Shown here: positions 1 through 5,708 of the stretch, in pieces
Layout of the letters: every line of letters starts with the position of its first letter
Position numbering within the stretch: position 1 is the stretch's first letter
Origin: an uncultured Eggerthellaceae bacterium
GTDB lineage: Bacteria; Actinomycetota; Coriobacteriia; Coriobacteriales; Eggerthellaceae
Direction: 5' to 3'
Assembly (NCBI GenBank): GCA_958454405.1
Contig: CAUEBO010000089.1
Span: forward strand, 1-8,411
Length of the DNA: 8,411 nt
Notes under the pieces: model-generated
Database searches by the model: none
Told to the model about the DNA's origin: nothing
The model's input: only the letters and a program-made list of their open reading frames with translations
Program-made: the position numbers and the translations under genes

Positions 1-666
1 GGTGACGTTCGGCGTGAGCTTCACGATGAGCGGGCGCTTCGAGGCGGCGCGGCAGCGGCCCACCACGGCCTCGACGCTGTCCGTGCACGTGCCGATGGTC
101 ATGCCGCCCGCATCCACGTTCGGACACGAGATGTTCACCTCGTACGCGTCGACGGGCGCGTCCTCGAGCGCTTCGATCACCTGCACGTACTCGTCGAAGC
201 TGTGCCCCGACACGTTCACGATGACCGTCGCTTCGCGCTCTTGCAGCCACGGCAGGTCGCATTCCTTCAGGTGTGCCACGCCGGGGTTCTGCAGCCCGAT
301 GGAGTTCAGCATGCCCGAGGGCGTTTCGGCGATGCGAGGGCTCGCGTTGCCCTCCCACCCGTTCAGCGACACGCCCTTGGTGGTCACGGCGCCGAGGCTC
401 GCCACATCCACGAAGTCCCCGTACTCCCGCCCCGCCGCGAACGTCCCCGACGCCACCGTGACGGGGTTCTTCATCCTCAGTCCGCCCAAATCGACGCACA
501 TGTTTACCGAAGTGGGAACAGGTCGGCGAGGGGGAGGCCCCACCAAGCGAGTTCCGCACGAGCCGAAAGCCCCTGCGGGGCTTTCGTGCGAGCTCAGGAC
601 TGCCCGAGCGACTGGGGCCTTCCCCTCGCCGACCGCACCCGCAGGATCAATTGCGTCGATATTCAT
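1..666 (-). CDS. pyrD: Dihydroorotate dehydrogenase, class 1B catalytic subunit (partial, C-terminus beyond left edge)
   Basis: Oxidises dihydroorotate to orotate in de novo pyrimidine synthesis. Class 1B enzymes are cytosolic, carry FMN and pass electrons through PyrK to NAD+. The conserved protein begins at the ATG at 501 (MCVDLGGLRMKNPVTVASGTF) and shows TTKGVSLNGWEGN, MLNSIGLQNPG and NVSGHSFDEY. It also has NISCPN, whose Cys is the expected class 1 catalytic base (codon 124-126), and VKLTPN at the left edge. 167 conserved codons are present and about 140 are missing. I place the start at the ATG at 666, directly after the pyrK TAA. It has an AAGGTGG Shine-Dalgarno-like sequence inside the end of pyrK and an unbroken frame to 501. 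The ATG at 501 has no purine-rich site. This start adds 55 residues encoded largely by a palindrome (521-634). If 501 is the real start, the CDS is 1-501. Identity is near certain; the start is not. Confidence 0.93.
   Translation of the reverse strand, partial: MNIDAIDPAGAVGEGKAPVARAVLSSHESPAGAFGSCGTRLVGPPPRRPVPTSVNMCVDLGGLRMKNPVTVASGTFAAGREYGDFVDVASLGAVTTKGVSLNGWEGNASPRIAETPSGMLNSIGLQNPGVAHLKECDLPWLQEREATVIVNVSGHSFDEYVQVIEALEDAPVDAYEVNISCPNVDAGGMTIGTCTDSVEAVVGRCRAASKRPLIVKLTPNVT
521..634. repeat. 114-bp imperfect palindromic element between pyrK and the conserved part of pyrD
   Basis: Outer arms 521-542 and 613-634 are inverted copies matching at 21 of 22 positions; the only mismatch is 534/621. 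An inner stem pairs 565-573 (GAAAGCCCC) with 577-585 (GGGGCTTTC) around a 3-nt loop, and 555-559 can pair with 586-590 by bulging 560-564. The middle parts (543-554, 591-612) are diverged. As RNA it would form a long, very GC-rich hairpin. It could be a dispersed palindromic repeat (REP- or MITE-like) that landed at the 5' end of pyrD, or a regulatory hairpin. No T-tract follows on either strand, so an ordinary intrinsic terminator is unlikely. No clear target-site duplication is visible at its edges. Confidence 0.85.
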
Positions 667-1464
667 TTACCAAACCACCTTCCGCGCATCGAACACGGGC
701 CCGTCGACACAGGCGCGCTTCTTGCCGTCCACCGTGTCGACCACGCACGACAGGCAGGCGCCGATGCCGCAGGCCATGCGCTTCTCGAGCGAGACCTCAC
801 AGGTCACGCCCGCTTCGGCGGCCATGCCGGCCACGATCTTCATGAGGGGCTCGGGGCCGCATACGGCCAGGTAATCGTATTGCTCGCCCGCCTCGGAGGC
901 TTCCGCCAGCGCCTCGGCGACGAGCGAGGTGCAGAAGCCCTCGCGCCCGAAGCTGCCGTCGTCGGTGGCGCAGCGCGGCGGCGCGTCGAGCAGCGCCTCG
1001 TAGCGGGCCCGGCACGCGAGCGCCTGCTCAGTCTGCGCGCCCAGCACCACGTCCGTGCGCGCGCCTGCGGCTGCGAGCGACTCGGCCAGCATGAACAGCG
1101 GGGCCGCGCCCACGCCGCCGCCCACGAGCAGCGCGCGTTTCGCGTCGGCGGGATGCCAGGCGCGCCCGACGGGGCCGACAAGCTCGGCGTCGCCGCACTG
1201 CCCCGGCTCGAGGCCCGTCATGTGCTCGCTGCCGAAGCCCACCGCCTGGTAGAGGATCTCAAGCGTGCCGGCCGCCGCGTCGCGCGCGTACACCGAGAAC
1301 GGGCGGCGCAGGATGTGCGCCTCCATGCCCGGCACCTTCATGTGCACGAACTGCCCCGGCTCGATGGCCGCCGCGATGCCGGGCGCGTTGAGCGTCATGA
1401 GGTAGAGGTTCGGGCCGACCTTCGCATTCGCAAGGATGCGCGCCTGCTCGTTGACGAGTGCCAC
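667..1464 (-). CDS. pyrK: Dihydroorotate dehydrogenase electron transfer subunit
   Basis: Partner of class 1B PyrD: an FAD and [2Fe-2S] protein that takes electrons from the FMN of PyrD and reduces NAD+. In order it shows the flavin-binding RRPFSVY (about residues 53-59), the nucleotide-binding glycine-rich LLVGGGVGAAPL (about 112-123), CGPEPLM, and a C-terminal iron-sulfur cluster motif CX4CX2CX11C starting near residue 232 (CGIGACLSC...C). The length, 265 aa, is normal for the family. I chose the GTG at 1464 because AAAGGA lies about 5 nt upstream. A GTG at 1488 would add 8 residues but lies inside a leader hairpin and has a poorer ribosome site. The pyrD ATG at 666 abuts the TAA stop, so the two are probably translationally coupled. 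The PAP2 gene stop lies 73 bp upstream. Confidence 0.95.
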   Translation of the reverse strand: MALVNEQARILANAKVGPNLYLMTLNAPGIAAAIEPGQFVHMKVPGMEAHILRRPFSVYARDAAAGTLEILYQAVGFGSEHMTGLEPGQCGDAELVGPVGRAWHPADAKRALLVGGGVGAAPLFMLAESLAAAGARTDVVLGAQTEQALACRARYEALLDAPPRCATDDGSFGREGFCTSLVAEALAEASEAGEQYDYLAVCGPEPLMKIVAGMAAEAGVTCEVSLEKRMACGIGACLSCVVDTVDGKKRACVDGPVFDARKVVW

Positions 1465-1482
1465 GTTCGTCCTTTCACTCCT

Positions 1483-1508
1483 CGCCACCGCTCACAAGAG
1501 CGGCGGCG
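1483..1508 (-). promoter_or_regulatory. Leader hairpin just upstream of the pyrK ribosome binding site
   Basis: Positions 1483-1493 and 1498-1508 form an 11-bp stem (one G·U pair in the minus-strand transcript) with a 4-nt loop. The stem ends immediately before the AGGAG/AAAGGA purine tract of pyrK. It could shape translation or stability of the pyrKD message. I see no recognisable PyrR-binding or other named regulatory motif, so function is inference. Confidence 0.5.
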
Positions 1509-1531
1509 CGCGTTTCGTCTCTCGGCCGATG

Positions 1532-1540
1532 ATTGTATCA
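1532..1540 (-). promoter_or_regulatory. Candidate extended -10 promoter of pyrKD
   Basis: The minus strand reads TGATACAAT: a TGn extension followed by TACAAT (5 of 6 to consensus). The TGA is also the stop codon of the upstream PAP2 gene. Transcription would start near 1525 and give a leader of about 60 nt containing the hairpin at 1483-1508. The only TTGnnA-like box (TTGTCA, 1562-1567) is 24 bp upstream, too far for a normal -35, so the promoter would depend on the extended -10. Confidence 0.5.
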
Positions 1541-2224
1541 TCTGCGCGCGCGACGCGCGGCTGACAAGCCAGAATGCAAGGAATGCGCACGCCGGGCACG
1601 CAGATGCGACGCAGGCACGACGGACGGGGCGAACGGCGAAGGTCCAAGCGCTCTCGACACGAGAAGCCATGCGGCAACGGCCGCGAGCGCACCCACGAGG
1701 AAGCCGGCCAGCACGTCGGTGGAATAGTGCGCCACCAGATAGCAGCGCGCCGCGCCCATGGCCAGCATGACGAGCGAGCCGCCGAGCACCGCCTTCCAAT
1801 TCCGATACGCAAGCATGAGCGCCGCCATCGCCGCCGAGGCCGCGGTCATATGTCCCGAGGGGAACGAGAACCCGTCCTCGGGCGCGGCGCCGGCGAAGCG
1901 CCACCAATCGAGGAAGAGCGCGGACGACTCGAACGGCCGCGGCCGCGCGACGAGGTCCTTGAGCACGATGTTCGTGGCAAGCGCGCCCAGGCAGATGGCG
2001 ACGAACATGACCGCCCCCGCACGCCGCGTGCGCCTGAACGCCATGAGCACGATTGCCAGCGCGAAGAAGCACGCGCCCTTCTCACCGGCCAAGCTCACCG
2101 CCTCGAACAGCGGCGTGAACGCGAATCCCCCGCATTCGGCGAGCGCATGGAGCGCCCCCAAGATCGTCGAATCGAACGCGGCGAACGCAACGTTCAACCA
2201 CGCGGCCATCAGGGTCGTTTCCAT
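1538..2224 (-). CDS. PAP2-family membrane phosphatase
   Basis: Integral membrane phosphatase of the type 2 phosphatidic acid phosphatase superfamily. Members dephosphorylate lipid (pyro)phosphates such as undecaprenyl pyrophosphate or phosphatidic acid at the membrane. All three catalytic motifs are present: KX6RP (K89 to P97, KDLVARPRP), PSGH (122-125) and RX5HX3D (R160, H166, D170). About five to six hydrophobic segments flank them. The length, 228 aa, is typical. The ATG at 2224 has AAAGGA seven bases upstream; an in-frame ATG at 2308 lacks such a site. The C-terminus is Arg-rich and probably cytoplasmic. It lies 138 bp downstream of the XRE regulator on the same strand. Substrate cannot be told from the sequence; a BcrC-like role in cell-wall lipid recycling is one option. 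Confidence 0.92.
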   Translation of the reverse strand: METTLMAAWLNVAFAAFDSTILGALHALAECGGFAFTPLFEAVSLAGEKGACFFALAIVLMAFRRTRRAGAVMFVAICLGALATNIVLKDLVARPRPFESSALFLDWWRFAGAAPEDGFSFPSGHMTAASAAMAALMLAYRNWKAVLGGSLVMLAMGAARCYLVAHYSTDVLAGFLVGALAAVAAWLLVSRALGPSPFAPSVVPASHLRARRAHSLHSGLSAARRARR

Positions 2225-2279
2225 CGAGCTGTCCTTTCGTCCCACGGATGCTGCGAGCCCCTTGCGGGCCCGAGCCTCC

Positions 2280-2308
2280 ATGAAACGATCCGCGCCGGCG
2301 TGCGGCAA
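2280..2308 (-). promoter_or_regulatory. Candidate promoter of the PAP2 gene
   Basis: On the minus strand, TTGCCG (2303-2308) and TTTCAT (2280-2285) are separated by exactly 17 bp, each 4 of 6 to the sigma-70 consensus. A transcript would start near 2273, about 50 nt before the ATG at 2224. Matches are modest, so read-through from the XRE gene is an alternative. Confidence 0.3.
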
Positions 2309-2362
2309 GCCACGATGCGTCGCACGGGCGACACGGTGGGTGGCAAAGCAGGCGACCAGGGG

Positions 2363-2980
2363 TTACGAGCGCAGGATGCGATAGCCGATGACGGCCTTCG
2401 CCACAAGGAGCGCGAACAGAAGCGCCGTGGCGTAGGGTTGCATGGTGGCCGTGAGCATGACGACGGCCGCAACCTGCATCGCGAATCCGGCGAAAGCCGT
2501 CGGGCGCGCGATGCGACGCGCATCGCGCCAAACGCACGCAAGCTCCACGATGCCCACGGCAACGAGCGCACCGACGACGGCGACGATGCAGACGAACGAG
2601 ACGCCGAGCCCGACGGACGACCCGTACTCTGCGAGGTTCGCCATGCGCACGAACGATCCGTCCCGCACCCCGTACAGCGGAAGGAACGCGAACAAGACAG
2701 CCAACACGTCGAGCAGTCCGAACGCCAAAAGGCCGTTGCTGCGCGCGGTCGAGCGGCGCTCGTCGCGGGCGAGCACGATGAGGTCCTCGGTTGACAGGAG
2801 GTCGTCCACCGACACGCTGAACAGGCGGGCGATGGCCTGCAGCGAGTCGAGGTTGGGTGAGCCGCCGCCCGTCTCCCACTTCGACACGGCCGTGCGCGAC
2901 ACGTACAGCTTGGCGGCAAGCTGCTCCTGGGTCAGGCCGCGCGCGGTGCGCAGCGCTTTCAGCTTCTCTCCGAAATCCAC
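2363..2980 (-). CDS. XRE-family transcriptional regulator with C-terminal membrane segments
   Basis: Residues 3-62 form a Cro/CI-type helix-turn-helix (FGEKLKALRTARGLTQEQL, then SRTAVSKWE and SPNLDSLQAIARLFSVSVDDLL). After a short linker come about four hydrophobic segments (roughly 83-102, 122-147, 162-180, 183-201), so it is probably a DNA-binding protein anchored in the membrane. The GTG start at 2980 follows AAAGGAGG with 9-nt spacing. An upstream in-frame extension to 3034 would add only basic residues unlike the family. Length 205 aa. Methyltransferase upstream (67 bp gap) and PAP2 phosphatase downstream are co-oriented. A 15-bp palindrome at 3035-3049 is a possible autoregulatory operator. 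The target genes and signal are unknown. Confidence 0.88.
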   Translation of the reverse strand: MDFGEKLKALRTARGLTQEQLAAKLYVSRTAVSKWETGGGSPNLDSLQAIARLFSVSVDDLLSTEDLIVLARDERRSTARSNGLLAFGLLDVLAVLFAFLPLYGVRDGSFVRMANLAEYGSSVGLGVSFVCIVAVVGALVAVGIVELACVWRDARRIARPTAFAGFAMQVAAVVMLTATMQPYATALLFALLVAKAVIGYRILRS

Positions 2981-3034
2981 GGTACGCGCCCTCCTTTCGG
3001 CCTTCAGGATGGCCGACCCGCGCCGTCGCGGCAA

Positions 3035-3049
3035 GACACGATTCGTGTC
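3035..3049. promoter_or_regulatory. Operator-like 15-bp palindrome upstream of the XRE gene
   Basis: GACACGATTCGTGTC: perfect 7-bp arms around one central base, 54 bp upstream of the XRE start codon and overlapping the stop codon of the methyltransferase gene (3048-3050). On the minus strand it is followed at once by TTGCCG, then 17 bp and CATCCT, a weak possible promoter. Size and place fit a dimer-binding site for the XRE protein, but binding is inferred. Confidence 0.4.
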
Positions 3050-3908
3050 ATCGACCGTCCGCGCCGGTCGCAGGCTTGCGCGCGACTACGGCGATCGTCG
3101 GGCTCGTCTCGTCGAGCGGCGCGCCCGCCGCGTCGCCGACCAGCTCCGCCACCTCGAAACCGGCTTCTTCGAGCTCTTCCGAGAGCGCCTCGGGGGTGAA
3201 GTACGTGTTCCATACATGGTAGGACGTCGCACCCTCGGGCGCGATCACCGCGATCTGCTCGAGCGACACGGCGTCCGCAAAGCGGCAGCACCGTTGCACC
3301 TCGAAGTGCGGGCCCGCGTTCCAGAACCCGCCCGCAGGATGGTCTTCCCACACCGTGCGCTCCTCGAAGGCCTCGAGCTTGCGCAGCGAGAACACGTCGA
3401 GCACGAGGGCACCGCCCGGACGCAAGCGATCGCGGACGCGGCGCAGCACTATGCGGCGCTCGTCGGTCGACAGCGCGCCGAAGTCGCAGTAGATCATGAC
3501 GGCGACGTCGAAGGCGCCGTCCAGGTCGAGCTCGAGGTAGTTCTGGCACCGATAGTCGATGGCGAGCCCCTGCTCGCCCGCCGTGCGGCGCGCGTAGTCG
3601 AGCGAGCGCAGCGAGAGGTCGACGCCCGTCACCTCGTAGCCTGCACGCGCGAAGCGCTCGGCGTACAATCCCGGGCCGCAGCCCAGATCGAGTAGGCGCG
3701 GGTGCGCCGCAGGTGGCGCGACGCGCCGGATCCACGCGACGGAGCGGTCCATGAACGCGAAGCTGCGGCTGGCCCCTTCGAATTCAGGGTCGAGATGCGC
3801 CGTCAACATGCCGCGCGATATGTGCTCGTCGTCCCAGAACGCCGCATCGGTCCGCTCGTACAGCGCAGGAGGTTTCATCAGGTCGTGCAGGTCGTCGTAA
3901 AGCGTCAT
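3048..3908 (-). CDS. Class I SAM-dependent methyltransferase
   Basis: A 286-aa Rossmann-fold methyltransferase with SAM-binding motif I LLDLGCGPG (72-80), the acidic end of strand 2 in VTGVDLS (93-99), FDVAVMIYCDFGAL (133-146) and RLRPGGALVLDVFS (161-174). The N-terminal 65 residues (including FWDDEHISRGMLTAHLDP) resemble those of uncharacterised small-molecule methyltransferases common in gut Firmicutes and Actinomycetota; that is recollection, not a search. The substrate is unknown. No membrane segments are seen, so it is cytosolic. The ATG at 3908 follows AAGGGG by 6 nt. It is divergent from the gene at 4009, sharing a 100-bp intergenic region, and may be transcribed on into the XRE gene. 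Confidence 0.92.
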   Translation of the reverse strand: MTLYDDLHDLMKPPALYERTDAAFWDDEHISRGMLTAHLDPEFEGASRSFAFMDRSVAWIRRVAPPAAHPRLLDLGCGPGLYAERFARAGYEVTGVDLSLRSLDYARRTAGEQGLAIDYRCQNYLELDLDGAFDVAVMIYCDFGALSTDERRIVLRRVRDRLRPGGALVLDVFSLRKLEAFEERTVWEDHPAGGFWNAGPHFEVQRCCRFADAVSLEQIAVIAPEGATSYHVWNTYFTPEALSEELEEAGFEVAELVGDAAGAPLDETSPTIAVVARKPATGADGR

Positions 3909-3950
3909 GGGCGCCCCTTCTTCGACGGTTCATCGGCATTCACGGCGATC

Positions 3951-3959
3951 ATTCTACCA
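3951..3959 (-). promoter_or_regulatory. Candidate extended -10 promoter of the methyltransferase gene
   Basis: Minus strand TGGTAGAAT: TGn plus TAGAAT (5 of 6). A 4-of-6 box GAGACA lies 16 bp upstream (3973-3978). Start near 3944, leader about 35 nt to the ATG at 3908. It overlaps the footprint of the opposing promoter at 3962-3970. Confidence 0.45.
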
Positions 3960-3961
3960 TC

Positions 3962-3970
3962 TGATATCAT
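3962..3970 (+). promoter_or_regulatory. Candidate extended -10 promoter of the plus-strand gene at 4009
   Basis: TGATATCAT: TGn plus TATCAT (5 of 6), in the only AT-rich patch of the intergenic region. I see no good -35. Start near 3977, leader about 32 nt to the GTG at 4009. Confidence 0.4.
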
Positions 3971-4008
3971 GCTGTCTCTGAGCACGACACCGCGACCGAA
4001 GGAGCACC

Positions 4009-4506
4009 GTGGAGAAGCTGCCGCCTCTCGAGAAGGTTTACGAAGCGTGGTCCGCCGTCGCCGACGGGCGCGTCGCGCTGCACCCCGACGAGCGGCGCGC
4101 GACGGTCGCGTCCTCGAACGATGCGAAGACCTACACCGTGACATGGAGCGAGGACGGCTCGACCTATTCCTCGAACGACAACGCCACGTACTGGCAGGGC
4201 TACGCGGGGTATCCCGTCATCGCGGTGCTCATGCTGCAAGGCAGGCTTCCGCTCGACCGCGCCGTGGCCGAACGGTTCGCGCATGTCGACTGGACCGAGC
4301 TCAACGAGCGCTTCCGGCGCGACTACGCAGCCGCCGTGCACGCCGTCGTCGAAGAGCGCCGCTTGGACGCGGCGCGGGTCGAAGCCGCGGCGCACGAGGC
4401 ATACGCCGCGCTCGATGCGCTGGAGATCGCAATAAAGCGCGGGTCGGCAAGACCGCCGAAATCCCCAAAACCGCAAGGCGGGGCGTCGGCGAGGCGGGGC
4501 TCGTAA
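4009..4506 (+). CDS. Hypothetical protein of unknown function
   Basis: 165 aa, soluble, no signal peptide or membrane segment; I do not recognise the family. The first 145 residues look like one compact domain with a conserved-looking, aromatic-rich core (TYTVTWSEDGSTYSSNDNAT, then YWQGYAGYPVIAVLMLQGRL) followed by charged helices (DWTELNERFRRDYAAAVHAVVEE). The last about 25 residues are Pro/Lys/Gly-rich and low complexity. The GTG start at 4009 has an AAGGAG site 5 nt upstream. It is the only plus-strand gene in the window and has its own promoter-like patch. It converges on the YdeI-family gene with a 60-bp gap in which I see no clear terminator. Coding is supported by the ribosome site and protein-like composition. 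Confidence 0.82.
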   Translation: MEKLPPLEKVYEAWSAVADGRVALHPDERRATVASSNDAKTYTVTWSEDGSTYSSNDNATYWQGYAGYPVIAVLMLQGRLPLDRAVAERFAHVDWTELNERFRRDYAAAVHAVVEERRLDAARVEAAAHEAYAALDALEIAIKRGSARPPKSPKPQGGASARRGS

Positions 4507-4566
4507 CGCACGCCCGTCGATCCCGTGATCGCTGGGCGCGACCGCCCCACCTTCGCGGCCGCGCAC

Positions 4567-5127
4567 CTACATGGGCTTCAGGTTGCGGTCGAGCCGGTCC
4601 GTCATCCAGGCGAGGCGGCTCGCGCGACCGGCGTCCGTCTTGGCGTCGAAGTACGCGCGGGCGTACGTCTTCCTCACCGAAGGGGGCATGGCCAGGTAGT
4701 TCGCATGAGCCGGCTCGTGGCCTTCGAGCAGCGACTCCAAGGCCGCGATGTGCTCCTCGGTGACGTCCGGTGCCTTCGGAGCGTCCCAGCAGCCGTTTTC
4801 CTTGGCGACTTCCACCGCCCTTCTGCCGGGATCGGCCATCGAGCCGCGCCGCTCGAGCTTCTCGGCGAGCGCCTTGTTCTTGTCGGACCACGCGCTGTCC
4901 TTCCGGCGCGGCGCGAAGTACTTGCGGTAGGAGCCCTCGTCAATGCGGCGCATCTGCCCGTCGATCCACCCGAAGCACAGCGCCTCTTCAAGCGCCTCGC
5001 CCGCCTTGAGCGTGCTCGGGCCGCCGGGCTTGCCGAACAGCAGCCACACGCCGGAGCTCGACTCGCCGTTGGCCTGCAGCCATGCTCTGAACTCGTCTCT
5101 GGTCGCGAACTTCAGCGGTTCGTCCAT
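4567..5127 (-). CDS. YdeI/OmpD-associated (OmdA) family protein
   Basis: 186 aa. Matches the YdeI/OmdA family: N-terminal FATRDEFRAWLQAN, then GVWLLFGKPGG, the hallmark EEALCFGWIDG (47-57), RKYFAPRRKDSAWSDKNKALAEKL, and a C-terminal helical part with ALESLLEGHEPAHANYLAMPPSVRKTY. The family has been linked to bacteriocin or stress protection in some bacteria, but its biochemistry is not established. The ATG at 5127 follows GGAAGG by 8 nt; the longer frame up to 5208 crosses a promoter-like CATAAT and is unlikely to be coding. It is co-oriented with the SMR gene, 164 bp downstream of it, with no functional link evident. Confidence 0.9.
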   Translation of the reverse strand: MDEPLKFATRDEFRAWLQANGESSSGVWLLFGKPGGPSTLKAGEALEEALCFGWIDGQMRRIDEGSYRKYFAPRRKDSAWSDKNKALAEKLERRGSMADPGRRAVEVAKENGCWDAPKAPDVTEEHIAALESLLEGHEPAHANYLAMPPSVRKTYARAYFDAKTDAGRASRLAWMTDRLDRNLKPM

Positions 5128-5196
5128 GCGATGCACCTTCCTCTCCTTCAAGAGCGCGCGCCTGACGCAAAGATGCGCCGGCAGCGGCTCGCATCC

Positions 5197-5202
5197 ATTA
5201 TG
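5197..5202 (-). promoter_or_regulatory. Candidate -10 box of the YdeI-family gene
   Basis: Minus strand CATAAT (5 of 6), in an otherwise GC-rich spacer, would start transcription near 5190, about 60 nt before the ATG at 5127. No good -35 is seen 16-18 bp upstream. Confidence 0.3.
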
Positions 5203-5227
5203 GGCCATTGCGGCGCCGGCAGGCGCG

Positions 5228-5244
5228 GAAAGGCCAGTCCTTTC
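5228..5244 (-). terminator. Weak terminator-like hairpin after the SMR gene
   Basis: GAAAGG (5228-5233) and CCTTTC (5239-5244) form a 6-bp stem with a 5-nt loop about 50 bp beyond the SMR stop codon. No T-tract follows on the minus strand, so termination is doubtful. Confidence 0.2.
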
Positions 5245-5291
5245 GTGGCTTCGCCCGGATAAGAACCGCGCTCACATCGCGCCGCGCCTTG

Positions 5292-5615
5292 CTAGGAGCC
5301 GTCGTGCACGAGCTTGAGGCCGACGACGCAGGCGATGAGGCCCGCGATGAGCAGCACCTTCGCCACCGAAACCGGCTCGGTTCCCGAGAGCATGCCGTAG
5401 GCCACCGTGAGCGAGGCGCCGATGCCCACCCAGATGGCGTACGCGGTGCCCGTCGGCAGCGTCTTGACCGCATAGGACAGGCCAACCATGCTCAGCACCA
5501 GCGCGATTAGGAACACGATCGAGGGCGCCAGCTTGGTGAACCCCTCGGCGCGCCCGAGCGCCGTGGCCCACACCGCTTCCAAAACGCCCGATACGATAAG
5601 AACGACCCATGCCAT
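5292..5615 (-). CDS. Small multidrug resistance transporter, Gdx/SugE (guanidinium exporter) type
   Basis: 107 aa with four membrane helices, the normal SMR size; these work as antiparallel dimers that exchange protons for a cation. The essential glutamate is E13 (GVLEAVW). W16, S42, Y59 and W62 in GTAYAIWVGIGA are at the places expected of the Gdx subtype, whose physiological substrate is guanidinium, rather than the Qac/EmrE drug-export subtype. This subtype call rests on remembered alignments. The ATG at 5615 follows GGAAGGGAG by 7 nt. It appears to be transcribed alone from an extended -10 at 5709-5717. The paired form of SMR (two adjacent genes) is ruled out because no second SMR gene is present in the window. 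Confidence 0.92.
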   Translation of the reverse strand: MAWVVLIVSGVLEAVWATALGRAEGFTKLAPSIVFLIALVLSMVGLSYAVKTLPTGTAYAIWVGIGASLTVAYGMLSGTEPVSVAKVLLIAGLIACVVGLKLVHDGS

Positions 5616-5642
5616 GAGAAGGCTCCCTTCCGTAGGTTGTGC

Positions 5643-5681
5643 GCCGTCTTTGCGTTCCTGGTACGGCTGCCCTCGTCAGGG
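5643..5681 (-). promoter_or_regulatory. Two small hairpins in the SMR leader
   Basis: In the roughly 87-nt leader between the candidate start near 5702 and the ATG at 5615, CCCT/AGGG (5670-5681, 4-nt loop) is followed by GCCGT/ACGGC (5643-5667, 15-nt loop). SMR genes of this subtype are often controlled by guanidine riboswitches, but I do not see the conserved cores of guanidine-I, or paired ACGR-loop hairpins of guanidine-II. Confidence 0.25.
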
Positions 5682-5708
5682 AATCATGGAGAATCACGAA
5701 ACGCATCC

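Noticed and set aside
565..585. Inner pyrD hairpin as an intrinsic terminator
   Set aside because: The stem is strong but no run of T follows on either strand, and it is part of a larger palindrome upstream of an intact pyrD.
1465..1488. GTG at 1488 as the pyrK start
   Set aside because: It lies inside the leader hairpin and has a weaker ribosome site than the GTG at 1464.
2225..2308. ATG at 2308 as the PAP2 start
   Set aside because: No ribosome site precedes it, it overlaps the candidate promoter, and the ATG at 2224 has AAAGGA at good spacing.
202..3695. Long plus-strand open frames over 202-1770, 1574-2794 and 2442-3695
   Set aside because: They are opposite well-identified minus-strand genes, have Arg/His-rich translations without any domain, and arise because stop codons are rare in high-GC DNA.
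5670..5681. Guanidine-II riboswitch hairpin before the SMR gene
   Set aside because: The ACGA is not positioned as a tetraloop on a proper stem, and no second ACGR hairpin follows.
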